Origin: Streptomyces asiaticus
GTDB taxonomy: Bacteria > Actinomycetota > Actinomycetes > Streptomycetales > Streptomycetaceae
Length of the DNA stretch: 64,000 bases
Reading direction: 5' to 3'
Assembly (NCBI RefSeq): GCF_018138715.1
Contig: NZ_JAGSHX010000006.1
Coordinates: 4,402,001 to 4,466,000, forward strand
Shown piece after piece: positions 54,083 through 63,251 of the stretch (within the stretch, counting starts at the first letter, position 1; every line of letters starts with the position of its first letter). The notes below the pieces were generated by a model that did no database searches, was not told the origin of the DNA, and saw only the letters and a list, made by a program, of their open reading frames with translations. The translations under genes and the position numbers were made by a program.

Positions 54083-54934
54083 ATGACGACCACAGGAGCA
54101 GGAGCAGGCGGGGGAGCGGGGCTGCGGGCCCGGATCCACACCCGCGACGGCTGGGCGATCCAGCACGCGGTGCTGACCGTCACCGATATGACGGGCGCCC
54201 AGGTGCTGCGCGCGCAGGCCGACACGGACGGCGCCGTGCGGACCGACGAGCCGCTGCCGCCGGGGCCGTACACGATCATCGCCACCGCGGTCGGCTACGC
54301 CCCGGTCGCGTCCACGGCGATCGTCACGGCCTCCGGGCGGGCCGACGTGGGCACGGTGGTGCTGGCGCGCCAGGGCGGGGTGGAGCTTCCGCCGCCCGGG
54401 GCATGGACGATCGACCCGGCGCATTCGACGGTGGCCGCGGTCGCCCAGCACCTCGGGATCTCCAGCGTCCACGGCCGGTTCACGGAGTTCAGCGGGCGGA
54501 TCGAGGTCGCCGAGGACATCGAGAAGTCGCGCGTCGAGGCGGTCATGCGGGCCGCCAGCATCGACACCGGAAACGCCATGCGGGACGGCCATCTGAAGTC
54601 GCCCGACTTCCTCAATGTGGAGGAGTTCCCGGAGCTGACGTACCGGAGCACGCATCTGAGCACGGCCGGGGCCGACCGCTGGACGGTCCATGGCGAGCTG
54701 TCGATGCACGGCGTGGTCCGGGACGTGGATCTGGACCTGACGTACCTGGGCACGGGCCCCGACCCCTGGGGCGGGGTGCGGGCGGCCTTCCGGGCCGTCG
54801 CCGAGCTGCGCCGCGAGGACTTCGCGATGAACTACAACCAGGTGGTCGCGGCGGGCATCGCGGCGATCGGCACGACCCTGCGGGTGGAGCTGGACATACA
54901 GGCGGTGCAGGGCGAGGAGCTCCCCACGGCCTGA
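54083..54934 (+). CDS. YceI-family protein with N-terminal CarboxypepD_reg-like domain
   Basis: 283 residues. Residues about 10-100 are one carboxypeptidase-regulatory-like beta domain (LRARIHTRDGWAIQHAVLTV, then DGAVRTDEPLPPGPYTIIATAVGY). The lipocalin-like YceI domain follows (about 108-280): WTIDPAHSTVAAVAQHLGISSVHGRFTEFSG, MRDGHLKSPDFLNVEEFPELTY and the closing MNYNQVVAAGIAAIGTTLRVELDIQ. YceI proteins bind isoprenoids. The same extra domain type is on the preceding MFS protein. ATG 54083; no signal peptide seen. Confidence 0.92.
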   Translation: MTTTGAGAGGGAGLRARIHTRDGWAIQHAVLTVTDMTGAQVLRAQADTDGAVRTDEPLPPGPYTIIATAVGYAPVASTAIVTASGRADVGTVVLARQGGVELPPPGAWTIDPAHSTVAAVAQHLGISSVHGRFTEFSGRIEVAEDIEKSRVEAVMRAASIDTGNAMRDGHLKSPDFLNVEEFPELTYRSTHLSTAGADRWTVHGELSMHGVVRDVDLDLTYLGTGPDPWGGVRAAFRAVAELRREDFAMNYNQVVAAGIAAIGTTLRVELDIQAVQGEELPTA

Positions 54935-54959
54935 CGCCCGGCCCGCCCGCCACCGCGCG

Positions 54960-55742
54960 CTATCGCTCTCTCAGGGCTTCGATACCGGCGATCGCGAGGT
55001 CCAGGGCGAAGGTGAAGTCGCGGTCCTGCATCTCCTGGACCGTGCCGCCGCCCCGAGCCTCCATGATCTTCCGCGCCTCGTCGAACTCCATACGGTCCTC
55101 GACGGTGCCCATCATCTCGTGGAACAGCTCCTCCTGGGTGACTCCCGACGCCCGGCAGCGGGCGGCGAAGCGGCCCTCGATCGTGCCGAAGCCGTAGACG
55201 AACTGATAGACGAGGGACAGCCCGCTGGTGATCCTGTCGTCCGGCAGTCCACTGTTGCGCATCACGGCCAGCGCGGCGTTCTGGAAGACCACCGCGTTGG
55301 GCCCGATGTTGAGATACTCCCCCAGCAGCGCCGACAGCCAGGGATGGCGCACCAGCACCCGCCGGTACTCGGAGGCGACCTGGCGGAGCTGCTCACGCCA
55401 GTCCCGCGGCTCGGCCGGGGTGTGCTCGAGGCCCTCGGCGGGGCCGACGGCCTCGATGGGCAGCGCCATCTCGCCCATGGCCGCGTCGAGGGCGAGTTCG
55501 AGCAGATGGTCCTTGGTCTCCACGTACCAGTAGACCGACATGGCGGTCACCCCGAGCTCCGCCGCGAGCCGTCGCATCGAGAAGCCCGAAAGCCCCTCGG
55601 CGTCCAGCAGCCGCATCGTCGCCGCGACGATCTTCAGATGGTCGAGCCCGACGGGCTGCTGGTCGCCCTTGCGCTTGGGGGTTTTGCGCTCGGAGAGCCA
55701 GACACTGGACCGCGGGCGGACGGTGCGGCTGCCGGTTGCCAT
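54960..55742 (-). CDS. TetR-family transcriptional regulator
   Basis: 260 residues. The HTH at about 32-80 reads IVAATMRLLDAEGLSGFSMRRLAAELGVTAMSVYWYVETKDHLL in pieces, the TetR/AcrR signature. The C-terminal domain has the TetR_C-like GFGTIEGRFAA segment. The N-terminus is unusually long and basic (VRPRSSVWLSERKTPKRKG). It is encoded 81 bp downstream of an MFS gene on the same strand and probably represses that operon at the palindromes near 57375-57433. Confidence 0.92.
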   Translation of the reverse strand: MATGSRTVRPRSSVWLSERKTPKRKGDQQPVGLDHLKIVAATMRLLDAEGLSGFSMRRLAAELGVTAMSVYWYVETKDHLLELALDAAMGEMALPIEAVGPAEGLEHTPAEPRDWREQLRQVASEYRRVLVRHPWLSALLGEYLNIGPNAVVFQNAALAVMRNSGLPDDRITSGLSLVYQFVYGFGTIEGRFAARCRASGVTQEELFHEMMGTVEDRMEFDEARKIMEARGGGTVQEMQDRDFTFALDLAIAGIEALRER

Positions 55743-55823
55743 GGCGGCGCCTCTCTTTCTCCGGTGCGCTGGCGCCACATACGTCCCGGGCCCGGGCACG
55801 CGGCACCTCACTACTTGAAGATG

Positions 55824-57347
55824 CTATGCCGCCGGGGCCTCCTGTGAAGATCGTTCGGCCCTGCTGAGCAGCAGCGCGGCCAGCACTCCACCCGCCAGCA
55901 CGGCCGCCGCGCCGACCAGCTGGCTGGTCTCCACACCGGAGGCGAAGGCGTCCGCGACGGCCTCGCGGTCCTCGGGGGTACGGGCCGCGGCGAGGGCGGC
56001 CGGAAGCGAGCCCGCTCCGGTGGCGACGGCGGGCAGCAGTGAGCCGAAGCGGGAGTTGAGCACGGCGCCCAGGACGGCGACACCGAGCCCGTTGCCGCAT
56101 TCGGTGAGCGTGCCGTTGACCCCCGCGCCCACCCCCGCCTTCTCCGGCGGGATGGCCGACATGATGGCGTTCGCCATCGCGGGCATGGCCAGCGCGATAC
56201 CGGCCCCCATCACCACCAGCCCGAAGAGCATCCCGCCATAGCCATGCGCGCCGAGCGTCGCGATGGCGGCGAGACCGGCCGCGAGCAGCCCCATCCCGCC
56301 GACGATGGTCACCGGGGTCCCGAGCTTGGGCAGCAGCCGCGCCCCGACACCGGTGAGATTGAGCGCGACGATCACCAGCGCGAGCGGCGCGGTGCGCAGC
56401 CCCGCGTCCAGCGCGTCATAGCCGAGCACGAACTGTAGATGCTGGGTGAGCAGGAAGAGCGAACCGCCCATCCCGAAGGCCACCAGGATGCCGCCCGCCA
56501 CCGCGCCCACGAACCGGCGGTTGCGGAAGAAGTGCATGTCCAGCATCGGATACGGGATATGACGCTCCCACAGCGCGAAGCCGGTCATCACGGTGACGCC
56601 GATGAAGGCCGACAGCAGCACCCGGCTGGAGGTCCAGCCGTGCTCCGGCCCGGAGATGATCGCGAAGACGACGCCGGTCATGCCGACCGTGGACAGCAGC
56701 GCGCCGAGCAGATCGGGGCGGTCGCTGGTCGGCGCCTTCGACTCCGGCACCAGCCAGACCACGGCCACCAGCCCGAGCAGCGCCACCGGGATATTGATCA
56801 GGAAGATCGAGCCCCACCAGAAGTGCTCCAGCAGCGAGCCGCCGATCAGCGGCCCCGCGGCGAAGCCGAGCGAACTGACCGCACCCCACAGCCCGATGGC
56901 CTTGGCCCGTTCGCCCTCGTCGAAGACCTGCACCACGACCGCGAGCGTCGTGGTCATCAGCAGCGCCCCGCCGATGCCCATGCCCGCGCGGGCGGCGATC
57001 AGCTGGCCGGGGTCCTGCGCCATCGACGCCGCGAACGAGCCGATGCCGAACAGGGCGAGCCCGGCGACCAGCAGCTTCTTCCGGCCATAGCGGTCGGCGG
57101 CGCTGCCCGCGGTGAGCAGCAGCCCCGACTGGACCAGCGAATAGGCGTTGATCATCCACTGGATGTCGGCCGTGCGGGCATCCATCTCCCTGGCCAGGGA
57201 GGGGACCGCCACATTGAGGATCGTGTTGTCCAGCAACACGGTGAGCTGGGCGAGGCAGATCACGGCGAGGATCAGCCAGCGCTGGGGATGGCCACCCGGG
57301 GACTGATCGGGTGGCGCGGAGGCGGCGTCGGCGGTCGAGACCGTCAT
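55824..57347 (-). CDS. DHA2-family MFS multidrug exporter
   Basis: 507 residues with 14 predicted helices. Family motifs: LDNTILNVAVPSLAREM in helix 1, GSAADRYGRKKLLVAGL in loop 2-3, and the antiporter motif C region GAVSSLGFAAGPLIGGSL. Substrates are unknown, with antibiotics typical. ATG 57347 is chosen; a longer open frame overlaps the operator region. The following TetR gene is its likely repressor. Confidence 0.93.
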   Translation of the reverse strand: MTVSTADAASAPPDQSPGGHPQRWLILAVICLAQLTVLLDNTILNVAVPSLAREMDARTADIQWMINAYSLVQSGLLLTAGSAADRYGRKKLLVAGLALFGIGSFAASMAQDPGQLIAARAGMGIGGALLMTTTLAVVVQVFDEGERAKAIGLWGAVSSLGFAAGPLIGGSLLEHFWWGSIFLINIPVALLGLVAVVWLVPESKAPTSDRPDLLGALLSTVGMTGVVFAIISGPEHGWTSSRVLLSAFIGVTVMTGFALWERHIPYPMLDMHFFRNRRFVGAVAGGILVAFGMGGSLFLLTQHLQFVLGYDALDAGLRTAPLALVIVALNLTGVGARLLPKLGTPVTIVGGMGLLAAGLAAIATLGAHGYGGMLFGLVVMGAGIALAMPAMANAIMSAIPPEKAGVGAGVNGTLTECGNGLGVAVLGAVLNSRFGSLLPAVATGAGSLPAALAAARTPEDREAVADAFASGVETSQLVGAAAVLAGGVLAALLLSRAERSSQEAPAA

Positions 57348-57374
57348 GGGGACTCCAGGCGAGGCAGGGGCTTC

Positions 57375-57433
57375 TACGGTGTATGGCGACGTACTGGGTC
57401 TTACACCGTACAAGTGCCGCTGTACGGCGTACA
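57375..57433. promoter_or_regulatory. Operator cluster upstream of MFS-TetR operon
   Basis: TACGGTGTA (57375-57383) is inverted at 57402-57410 as TACACCGTA, and a 13-bp palindrome TGTACGGCGTACA follows at 57421-57433. Position 30-90 bp upstream of the MFS start and symmetry suit TetR binding. Confidence 0.6.
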
Positions 57434-57526
57434 GCGAATTATGTGCGCGCGTCGCATACGCGTACGGGCCGGTGATCGCGGGGGTGAACCCGCGACCACC
57501 GGCCCGTGCCCTCCAGGGCTCCGGCG

Positions 57527-59839
57527 TCAGTCGGAGGACTTCGCGGTCTTGGTCGCCTTCTGGGTCAGGTCATAGAGCGTGGAGTTGCCCACGGTGACCT
57601 TCTTGTAGGTGGACTCGATCCAGGAGGTGATCTGGGACGAGGTCCCCTGGCCGCCACCCGGCCCGCCGCCCATGCCGGTGCCCGAGGAGATGAAGTAGTG
57701 GATCCTGCCCTGCTTCACATACTCCTTGAACTGGGCGAGCGTCGGGGACGGGTCGCTGCCGTTGAAGCCGCCGATGGCCATCACGGGCTTCTCGGTGGCG
57801 AGTTGGTAGCTCGCGGCGTTCTGGGAGCCGATCGCCGCGGCCGCCCAGGTGTAGTCGTCGGCGTTCTTCGCCAGCTTGGCCTCCACCTCGGCGTCGACCT
57901 GCTGGCCGTCGAGCAGTCCGCCCATGCCGCCGCCACGGCGACCGCCCTCGCCCGTGCCGCCGCCGGGCGGCATGCCCGGCCGGCCGTTCTGCCCCTGGCC
58001 GCCCTGCGCGTTGCCCGTGCCGTTCCGCGGGGCCTGGCCGCCGCCCGGGAAGCCACCGCCGGGGAGGCCGTTCTGGCCACCACCCGGCTGACCGGCGCCG
58101 GTGCCTCCGCCGGTGCCGCCACCCGGCATGCCCTGCGGACCGCCCTGGCCCTGCCCCTGCTGACCCTGACCACCCTGGTTGCCCTGCCCCTGCCGGCCCG
58201 CGCCCTGGCGTCCGTTCTGCGTCCCCGGCGGACCGCCCCGGCCGCCGCCCGGGAAGCGGCCACCGGGGCCGCCCATACCGCCCGCCACCGACGGTCCGGC
58301 CGTCACGATGGAGCCGTGCTTCGGGGTTTCCACCGTGTTGAGCGTGTACGCGACCGGTCCCGCCAGCCCCGCCGCGAGGCCGAGGCCCGCCGCGGCCAGC
58401 GCCGCCCTCCGGCCCAGGCGCGCCGTCAGCAGCAGCCCGGCCGCCGCCGCGAGCCCGCCGATCAGCACCGCCCAGCGCAGCCAGGGGTGCCAGTCCGGCG
58501 ACCGCCCCAGCAGGACGTACGACATGTACGCGGTGACCGCGACCGTGAGGGCCAGCACCGCCGAGGCCACCGCCCCCGCCCGGCCGCCCTCGCTCCGCCG
58601 CTCCCACAGCAGGGCCGCGCCCATGCCCACGAGCGCCGCGATGTAGGGCGCCAGGGCGATGTTGTAGTACTGGTGGAAGATCCCGGACATGAAGCTGAAG
58701 GTGGCGAACGTCATCAGCAGCGACCCGCCCCACACCAGGAAGGCCGCGCGCCGGGTGTCCGTGCGCTTCGCCCGCCAGGTCAGCCAGATCCCCGCCGCCA
58801 GCAGGATGAACGCCGCGGGCAGCAGCCAGGCGATCTGACCGCCCATGTCGGAGCCGAAGAGCCGGTCGATCCCGGTCTCGCCCCACCGGCCGCCACCGCC
58901 ACCACCCGGGCCGCCCCCGCCGACGCTCCCGGTCTCATTGCCGTTGATCCGGCCCAGTCCGTTGTAGCCGAAGGTCAGCTCCAGGAAGCTGTTGTGCTGC
59001 GAACCGCCGATGTACGGGCGCGAGGACGTCGGCCACAGCTCGACGATCGCGACCCACCAGCCGCCGGAGACCACCATCGCGAGCCCCGCGAGCAGCAGCT
59101 GCCCGATCCGCCGGCCGAACTTCGCCGGGGCGCACACCGCGTACACCACCGCGAGCGGCGGCAGGATCAGCCACGCCTGAAGCGTCTTGGTGAGGAAGCC
59201 GAGGCCGAAGCAGACCCCTGCCAGCAGCAGCCACTTGGTGCGCGCGTACTCCAGGGCGCGCAGCACGCAGGAGACGGCCGAGACCATCAGCAGACACAGC
59301 AGCGCGTCGGGGTTGTTGAAGCGGAACATCAGCGCCGCGACCGGGGTCACCGCGAGCGCCGCGCCCGCGATAAGCCCGGCGGCCGCGCCGAACCTGCGCC
59401 GTACGGCCGCGTACAGCACCCCGACCGTCGCGACGCCCATCAGCGCCTCGGGCGCGAGGACCGCCCAGGAGGAGAGGCCGAAGAGCCGCACCGACAGGGC
59501 CATCGGCCACAGCGCGGCCGGGGGCTTGTCGACGGTGATGGAGTTCGCGGCGTCGGAGGAGCCGAAGAAGAACGCCTTCCAGCTCTCGCCGCCCGCCTGC
59601 ACGGCGGCCGAGTAGAACTGGTTGGCGTAGCCGGACGCGCCCAGGCTCCACAGATAGAGCACGGTGGTGGCGGCCAGCAGGGCCCACAGGGCGGGCCGCG
59701 CCCAGCGCGGGTCCTCCGGCCGTCCTCTCCAGGCCCGCGCCAGGCGCGAGCCGCCCGGCGCCCGCTGCCCCGGCCGGGGAGCGGCGGCGGGGGTCGGCGG
59801 CGGCCCGGCTTCGCGGGTGCCGTAGTCGTAGGTGGTCAT
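57527..59839 (-). CDS. GT39-family membrane glycosyltransferase (ArnT/YkcB-like)
   Basis: 770 residues. A multi-helix GT-C core (about 50-500) begins with GASGYANQFYSAAVQAG; the loop DKPPAALWPMALSVRLFG contains the catalytic Asp-Lys-Pro-Pro signature of polyprenyl-phosphate-sugar transferases. A Gly/Gln/Pro-rich disordered segment (about 515-635) leads to a C-terminal extracytoplasmic domain (WAAAAIGSQNAASYQL, then IGGFNGSDPSPTLAQF) found in YkcB-like enzymes. It likely transfers a lipid-linked sugar to a wall polymer or protein. ATG 59839 overlaps the GT2-GtrA stop by 4 bp. Confidence 0.9.
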   Translation of the reverse strand: MTTYDYGTREAGPPPTPAAAPRPGQRAPGGSRLARAWRGRPEDPRWARPALWALLAATTVLYLWSLGASGYANQFYSAAVQAGGESWKAFFFGSSDAANSITVDKPPAALWPMALSVRLFGLSSWAVLAPEALMGVATVGVLYAAVRRRFGAAAGLIAGAALAVTPVAALMFRFNNPDALLCLLMVSAVSCVLRALEYARTKWLLLAGVCFGLGFLTKTLQAWLILPPLAVVYAVCAPAKFGRRIGQLLLAGLAMVVSGGWWVAIVELWPTSSRPYIGGSQHNSFLELTFGYNGLGRINGNETGSVGGGGPGGGGGGRWGETGIDRLFGSDMGGQIAWLLPAAFILLAAGIWLTWRAKRTDTRRAAFLVWGGSLLMTFATFSFMSGIFHQYYNIALAPYIAALVGMGAALLWERRSEGGRAGAVASAVLALTVAVTAYMSYVLLGRSPDWHPWLRWAVLIGGLAAAAGLLLTARLGRRAALAAAGLGLAAGLAGPVAYTLNTVETPKHGSIVTAGPSVAGGMGGPGGRFPGGGRGGPPGTQNGRQGAGRQGQGNQGGQGQQGQGQGGPQGMPGGGTGGGTGAGQPGGGQNGLPGGGFPGGGQAPRNGTGNAQGGQGQNGRPGMPPGGGTGEGGRRGGGMGGLLDGQQVDAEVEAKLAKNADDYTWAAAAIGSQNAASYQLATEKPVMAIGGFNGSDPSPTLAQFKEYVKQGRIHYFISSGTGMGGGPGGGQGTSSQITSWIESTYKKVTVGNSTLYDLTQKATKTAKSSD

Positions 59840-61164
59840 CGATCGGTCCTCGGGTCGTGGTCGGTCGTGGCCCCGCTGTCCGACGGGAAGACCCAGGCCC
59901 GGAAGAGCAGGAAGCGCAGAACGGTGGCGGCGAGGTTCGCCGCGATCAGCACGGCCAGTTCGGTGCCGTGCGAGGCGGTGCCGGGGACGGCGTCCAGGGC
60001 GGCGAGGGAGCCGCTGGTCAGCGCCAGACCGATGCCGAAGACGACCAGCCCCTGAGCCTGGTGGCGCATCGCGCGGTCCCGGCCGCGTACGCCGAAGGTG
60101 AGCCTCCGGTTGGCCGCGGTGTTGCCGAGCGCCGACAGCAGCAGCGCCAGCGCGTTGGCCACCTGCGGTCCCGTGCCCATCCGGAAGAGGGAGTACAGCA
60201 GCAGATAGACCAGTGTGCTCAGCGCGCCGACCACACAGAACCCGACCAGCTGGCGGGCCAGTCCCCTCGGCACCCCGCTCAGTTCCCGGTCGCGCGGATC
60301 GTCGCCGAACGGACGGCGCACCCGGTCCAGCGGCAGCGCACCGGTGGCCAGCGCGCGCCCCACCCGCCACACACCCTTGAGATCCTCGGTGGCCGTCCTC
60401 ACGATGTGGACCGTGCTGTTGGGGTCGTCCACCCAGTCCACCGGCACCTCGTGGATGCGCAGCCCGGCCCGCTCGGCCAGCACCAGCATCTCGGTGTCGA
60501 AGAACCACCCGGTGTCCTCGACCAGCGGCAGCAGCCGCTCCGCGACGTCCTTACGGATCGCTTTGAATCCGCACTGGGCGTCGGAGAAGCGGGCGGCCAG
60601 GCTGCCGCGCAGGATCAGGTTGTACGCCCGCGAGATGAACTCCCGCTTGGGCCCGCGCACCACCCGTGAGCTGCGGGAGAGCCGCGATCCGATCGCCAGG
60701 TCGGAGTGCCCGGAGATCAGCGGGGCCACCAGCGGCAGCAGCGCCTTGAGGTCCGTGGACAGATCGACGTCCATATAGGCGAGCACGGGCGCCTCGGACA
60801 GCGACCACACGGTGCGCAGCGCCCGCCCGCGCCCCTTCTGCTCCAGCCGGACCGCCGTCACCTCCTCGATGCTCTCGTCCAGGTAGGCCGCGAGGTCGGG
60901 CGTGCGGTCCGTGCTGGCGTTGTCGGCGATGGTGATCCGGAAGCCGTACGGGAAGGTGCGGGACAGATGGTCGTGCAGCCGTCGTACGCACCGCTCGAGG
61001 TCCGCTTCCTCGTTGTAGACGGGGATGACGACGTCCAGCACCGGACGGCCGCGCACGACCGTCACCGGCCCGCGCACGGGCAAGGTTTGGAGAGGTGTCT
61101 CGGGCGGAGCCCCGAGAGGGGTGTCGGTTCGCATGGGGTCGACAGTCGCGAGCCGCGCTGTCAC
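59836..61164 (-). CDS. Fusion of GT2 polyprenyl-phosphate glycosyltransferase and GtrA flippase-like domain
   Basis: 442 residues. The GT2 domain (about 42-290) opens DVVIPVYNEEADLERCV, with nucleotide-sugar DxD at D132-D134 (YMDVDLSTD) and GSRLSRSSRVVRGPKREFISRAYN typical of dolichyl-/polyprenyl-phosphate mannose or glucose synthases. A four-helix GtrA domain follows (about 310-430; LVGFCVVGALSTLVYLLLYSL), which moves lipid-linked sugar across the membrane. It thus supplies donor to the GT39 enzyme encoded next. GTG 61164 overlaps the kinase stop by 4 bp. Confidence 0.92.
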   Translation of the reverse strand: MTARLATVDPMRTDTPLGAPPETPLQTLPVRGPVTVVRGRPVLDVVIPVYNEEADLERCVRRLHDHLSRTFPYGFRITIADNASTDRTPDLAAYLDESIEEVTAVRLEQKGRGRALRTVWSLSEAPVLAYMDVDLSTDLKALLPLVAPLISGHSDLAIGSRLSRSSRVVRGPKREFISRAYNLILRGSLAARFSDAQCGFKAIRKDVAERLLPLVEDTGWFFDTEMLVLAERAGLRIHEVPVDWVDDPNSTVHIVRTATEDLKGVWRVGRALATGALPLDRVRRPFGDDPRDRELSGVPRGLARQLVGFCVVGALSTLVYLLLYSLFRMGTGPQVANALALLLSALGNTAANRRLTFGVRGRDRAMRHQAQGLVVFGIGLALTSGSLAALDAVPGTASHGTELAVLIAANLAATVLRFLLFRAWVFPSDSGATTDHDPRTDR

Positions 61165-63245
61165 GGCTGTGTGGTCAGCCTGTGGCCTGCCTGTGAGTCC
61201 GTCACGCCCTGGTGAACGACCCGGTGCACGGGCAGGTGGACGCCGAACACGGTGCGCCCGGGCACGCTGTCCACCGTCACCTGCCCCTCGTGCGCGGCCA
61301 CGACCGCGTGCACGATGGCCAGGCCGAGCCCCGTGCTGCCCGCGGCGCGGGAGCGCGAGGCGTCGCCGCGCGCGAACCGCTCGAAGACATGCGGCAGCAG
61401 TTCGGGCGGGATGCCCGGACCGTCGTCCTCGATCTCCAGCGAGACGTACGAGGGCGGCCGCGGCGGGCCGAATGCCCCGGCGGCGCGGGCGGCCGCGTAC
61501 GGGGAGCCGTGGGGCGGGGAGCCGTGGGGCGGGGGGTACGGCTGGGGCTGCGGCTGGGTGCGCGGCGGGGCGTATGTCTGAGCGTGAGGCTGGGCGTACG
61601 GCTGGGCGTACGGCGAACCGCGCTCCTTACGGTGGCTATGGGAGGACACCCCGTAAGGCATCCCATAGGAGAGCCCGTACGGCGCCAGATACGGCGAGGG
61701 GTACGGCGACGCCTGCGGCCCGCCCCACAGCACCCGCGCCGTGACCGTGGTGCCGGCCGGGGTGTGCGTCCGCGCGTTGGCGAGGAGGTTCACCAGCACC
61801 TGGCGCAGCCGGGCGTCGTCGCCGTGGACGACCGCCGGTTCATCGGGCAGCTCCAGCCGCCACTCGTGGTCGGAGCCGACCGCCCGCGCGTCGCTGACCG
61901 CGTCCACGACCAGCGGGGACAGATCGACCTCCGCGCATTCCAGCGGCCGTCCCGCGTCCAGCCGGGCCAGCAGCAGCAGGTCCTCGACCAGCCCGGTCAT
62001 CCGCCCGGCCTCGGACTCGACCCGGCCGAGGGCATGCCGGGTGTCGGGCCCGATCTCCTCCCGGCCGCGCCGGGTCAGCTCGGCGTAGCCGCGGATCGAG
62101 GCGAGCGGCGTACGGAGCTCATGGCTGGCGTCGGCGACGAACTGCCGCACCCGCGTCTCGCTCTCCTGGCGGGCCGCGAGCGCCGACTCCACATGGCCGA
62201 GCATGCGGTTGAGCGCCGCGCCCACCTGGCCGACCTCGGTGCGCGGATCCGCCTCCGAGGCCGGCACGCGCTCGCGCAGCGCCACCTCGCCGCTGTGCAG
62301 GGGGAGTTCGGAGACCCGGGTCGCGGTCGCGGCCACCCGGCGCAGCGGGCGCAGCGAGATGCCGACCATCGCGGCCCCGGCGATCCCGGCCGCGACCAGC
62401 CCGGCCGCGGCCACACAGACCTCCACGAGGATGAGGGTGTTGACCGTCTCCTGCGTCTGGTCGAGCGGGAAGGCGAGGATGATGCCGCCGTCCCGGTGGT
62501 CCGACTGGGCCACCGCCCGATAGCCGCCGAGGCCGGGCAGCTCGATGGTGTGCACGTCCCCGTCCAGGGGGACGGCGGCGATCGCCTTCTGCTGACCGCT
62601 GGTCAGGGGGTCCACCCGGCTCTCGGCGTCGACCTCGTTCGTCATGGGCGAGTCATTGCTCTTGCCCGACATGGAGATCTCGCCGTTCTGGCCGAACCGC
62701 GCCCCGACCGTGCCGATGGGCTGACCGGGCGAGGCGACGAAGAGCACATCGTCCCGGGGGAGTTCGCGCTCCGGTCCCGGCTTGTTCAGGAACCGCCCGA
62801 TGGACGCGCGCAGATCGTCGTCCACCTGGCCCTGGAGGTACGAGTGCAGAGCGAGGGTGGTGACCGTGCCGATCACCGCGCAGACCACCGCGATCAGCGC
62901 GACGGCCGAGACGACCAGGCGGGTGCGCAGGGACCAGGGACGGCGCCCGGCCCGCTGAGTGCGCCCGGCTCGTTGAGCGGTCCCGGCTCGCTGGGCGCTC
63001 CCCGCCCACTGAGCGGTCCCGGCCCGCTGAGCGCGTCCCGCCCGCTGAGCGCGCCGGGCGTGCGCGCGCCCCCGCGCCGCTCCCGCGCCCGGGGGCGGCT
63101 GGGGAGCGCCGGACACCGTGGCGGCACCAGGCGCCGCGGCGGCATCGGGCGTCTCGGCGGCATCGGGCGTCTCGGGGACGCCAGGCACCCCGTGGGCGCC
63201 GGCCGGCTCGGGGCCCCGGGGCGGCCGGGGCGGAGGGTGCGCCAC
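61161..63245 (-). CDS. Sensor histidine kinase with insertion in ATPase domain
   Basis: 694 residues. N-terminal ~105 residues are disordered with AQRAG-type repeats (65-101). TM1 is about 108-133, an extracellular sensor covers about 135-268 and TM2 is about 271-295. HAMP follows, then the HisKA H-box VADASHELRTPLASI with His375. The ATPase domain has N-box NLLANARTH (487-495), G1 DDGPGIP (607-613) and G2 STGLGLAIVHAV (637-648). Between N and G1 lies an unusual ~90-residue Pro/Tyr/Gln-rich insertion (508-599). The response regulator gene is 6 bp upstream, and the GT2 gene is coupled downstream. Confidence 0.93.
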   Translation of the reverse strand: MAHPPPRPPRGPEPAGAHGVPGVPETPDAAETPDAAAAPGAATVSGAPQPPPGAGAARGRAHARRAQRAGRAQRAGTAQWAGSAQRAGTAQRAGRTQRAGRRPWSLRTRLVVSAVALIAVVCAVIGTVTTLALHSYLQGQVDDDLRASIGRFLNKPGPERELPRDDVLFVASPGQPIGTVGARFGQNGEISMSGKSNDSPMTNEVDAESRVDPLTSGQQKAIAAVPLDGDVHTIELPGLGGYRAVAQSDHRDGGIILAFPLDQTQETVNTLILVEVCVAAAGLVAAGIAGAAMVGISLRPLRRVAATATRVSELPLHSGEVALRERVPASEADPRTEVGQVGAALNRMLGHVESALAARQESETRVRQFVADASHELRTPLASIRGYAELTRRGREEIGPDTRHALGRVESEAGRMTGLVEDLLLLARLDAGRPLECAEVDLSPLVVDAVSDARAVGSDHEWRLELPDEPAVVHGDDARLRQVLVNLLANARTHTPAGTTVTARVLWGGPQASPYPSPYLAPYGLSYGMPYGVSSHSHRKERGSPYAQPYAQPHAQTYAPPRTQPQPQPYPPPHGSPPHGSPYAAARAAGAFGPPRPPSYVSLEIEDDGPGIPPELLPHVFERFARGDASRSRAAGSTGLGLAIVHAVVAAHEGQVTVDSVPGRTVFGVHLPVHRVVHQGVTDSQAGHRLTTQP
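61449..61724. repeat. Repetitive DNA encoding the kinase insertion
   Basis: TACGGC/TACGG- and GTGGGGCGGGGAGCC-type direct repeats (for example a 15-bp unit twice near 61500-61530) encode PYAQPYAQ and HGSPPHGSP. They expand the kinase ATP-binding domain. Confidence 0.75.
62940..63062. repeat. 15-bp-period tandem repeats in kinase N-terminus
   Basis: CGCTGAGCGGTCCCGGC-like units recur at about 15 to 18 bp and encode AQRAG/TQRAG pentapeptides before the first membrane helix. Confidence 0.75.
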
Positions 63246-63251
63246 GGCCCC

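Noticed and set aside
57506..60055. An 849-codon plus-strand frame opposite the GT39 gene
   Set aside because: Composition is Arg/Ala/Pro noise; the minus strand has a complete family-matching protein with membrane helices.
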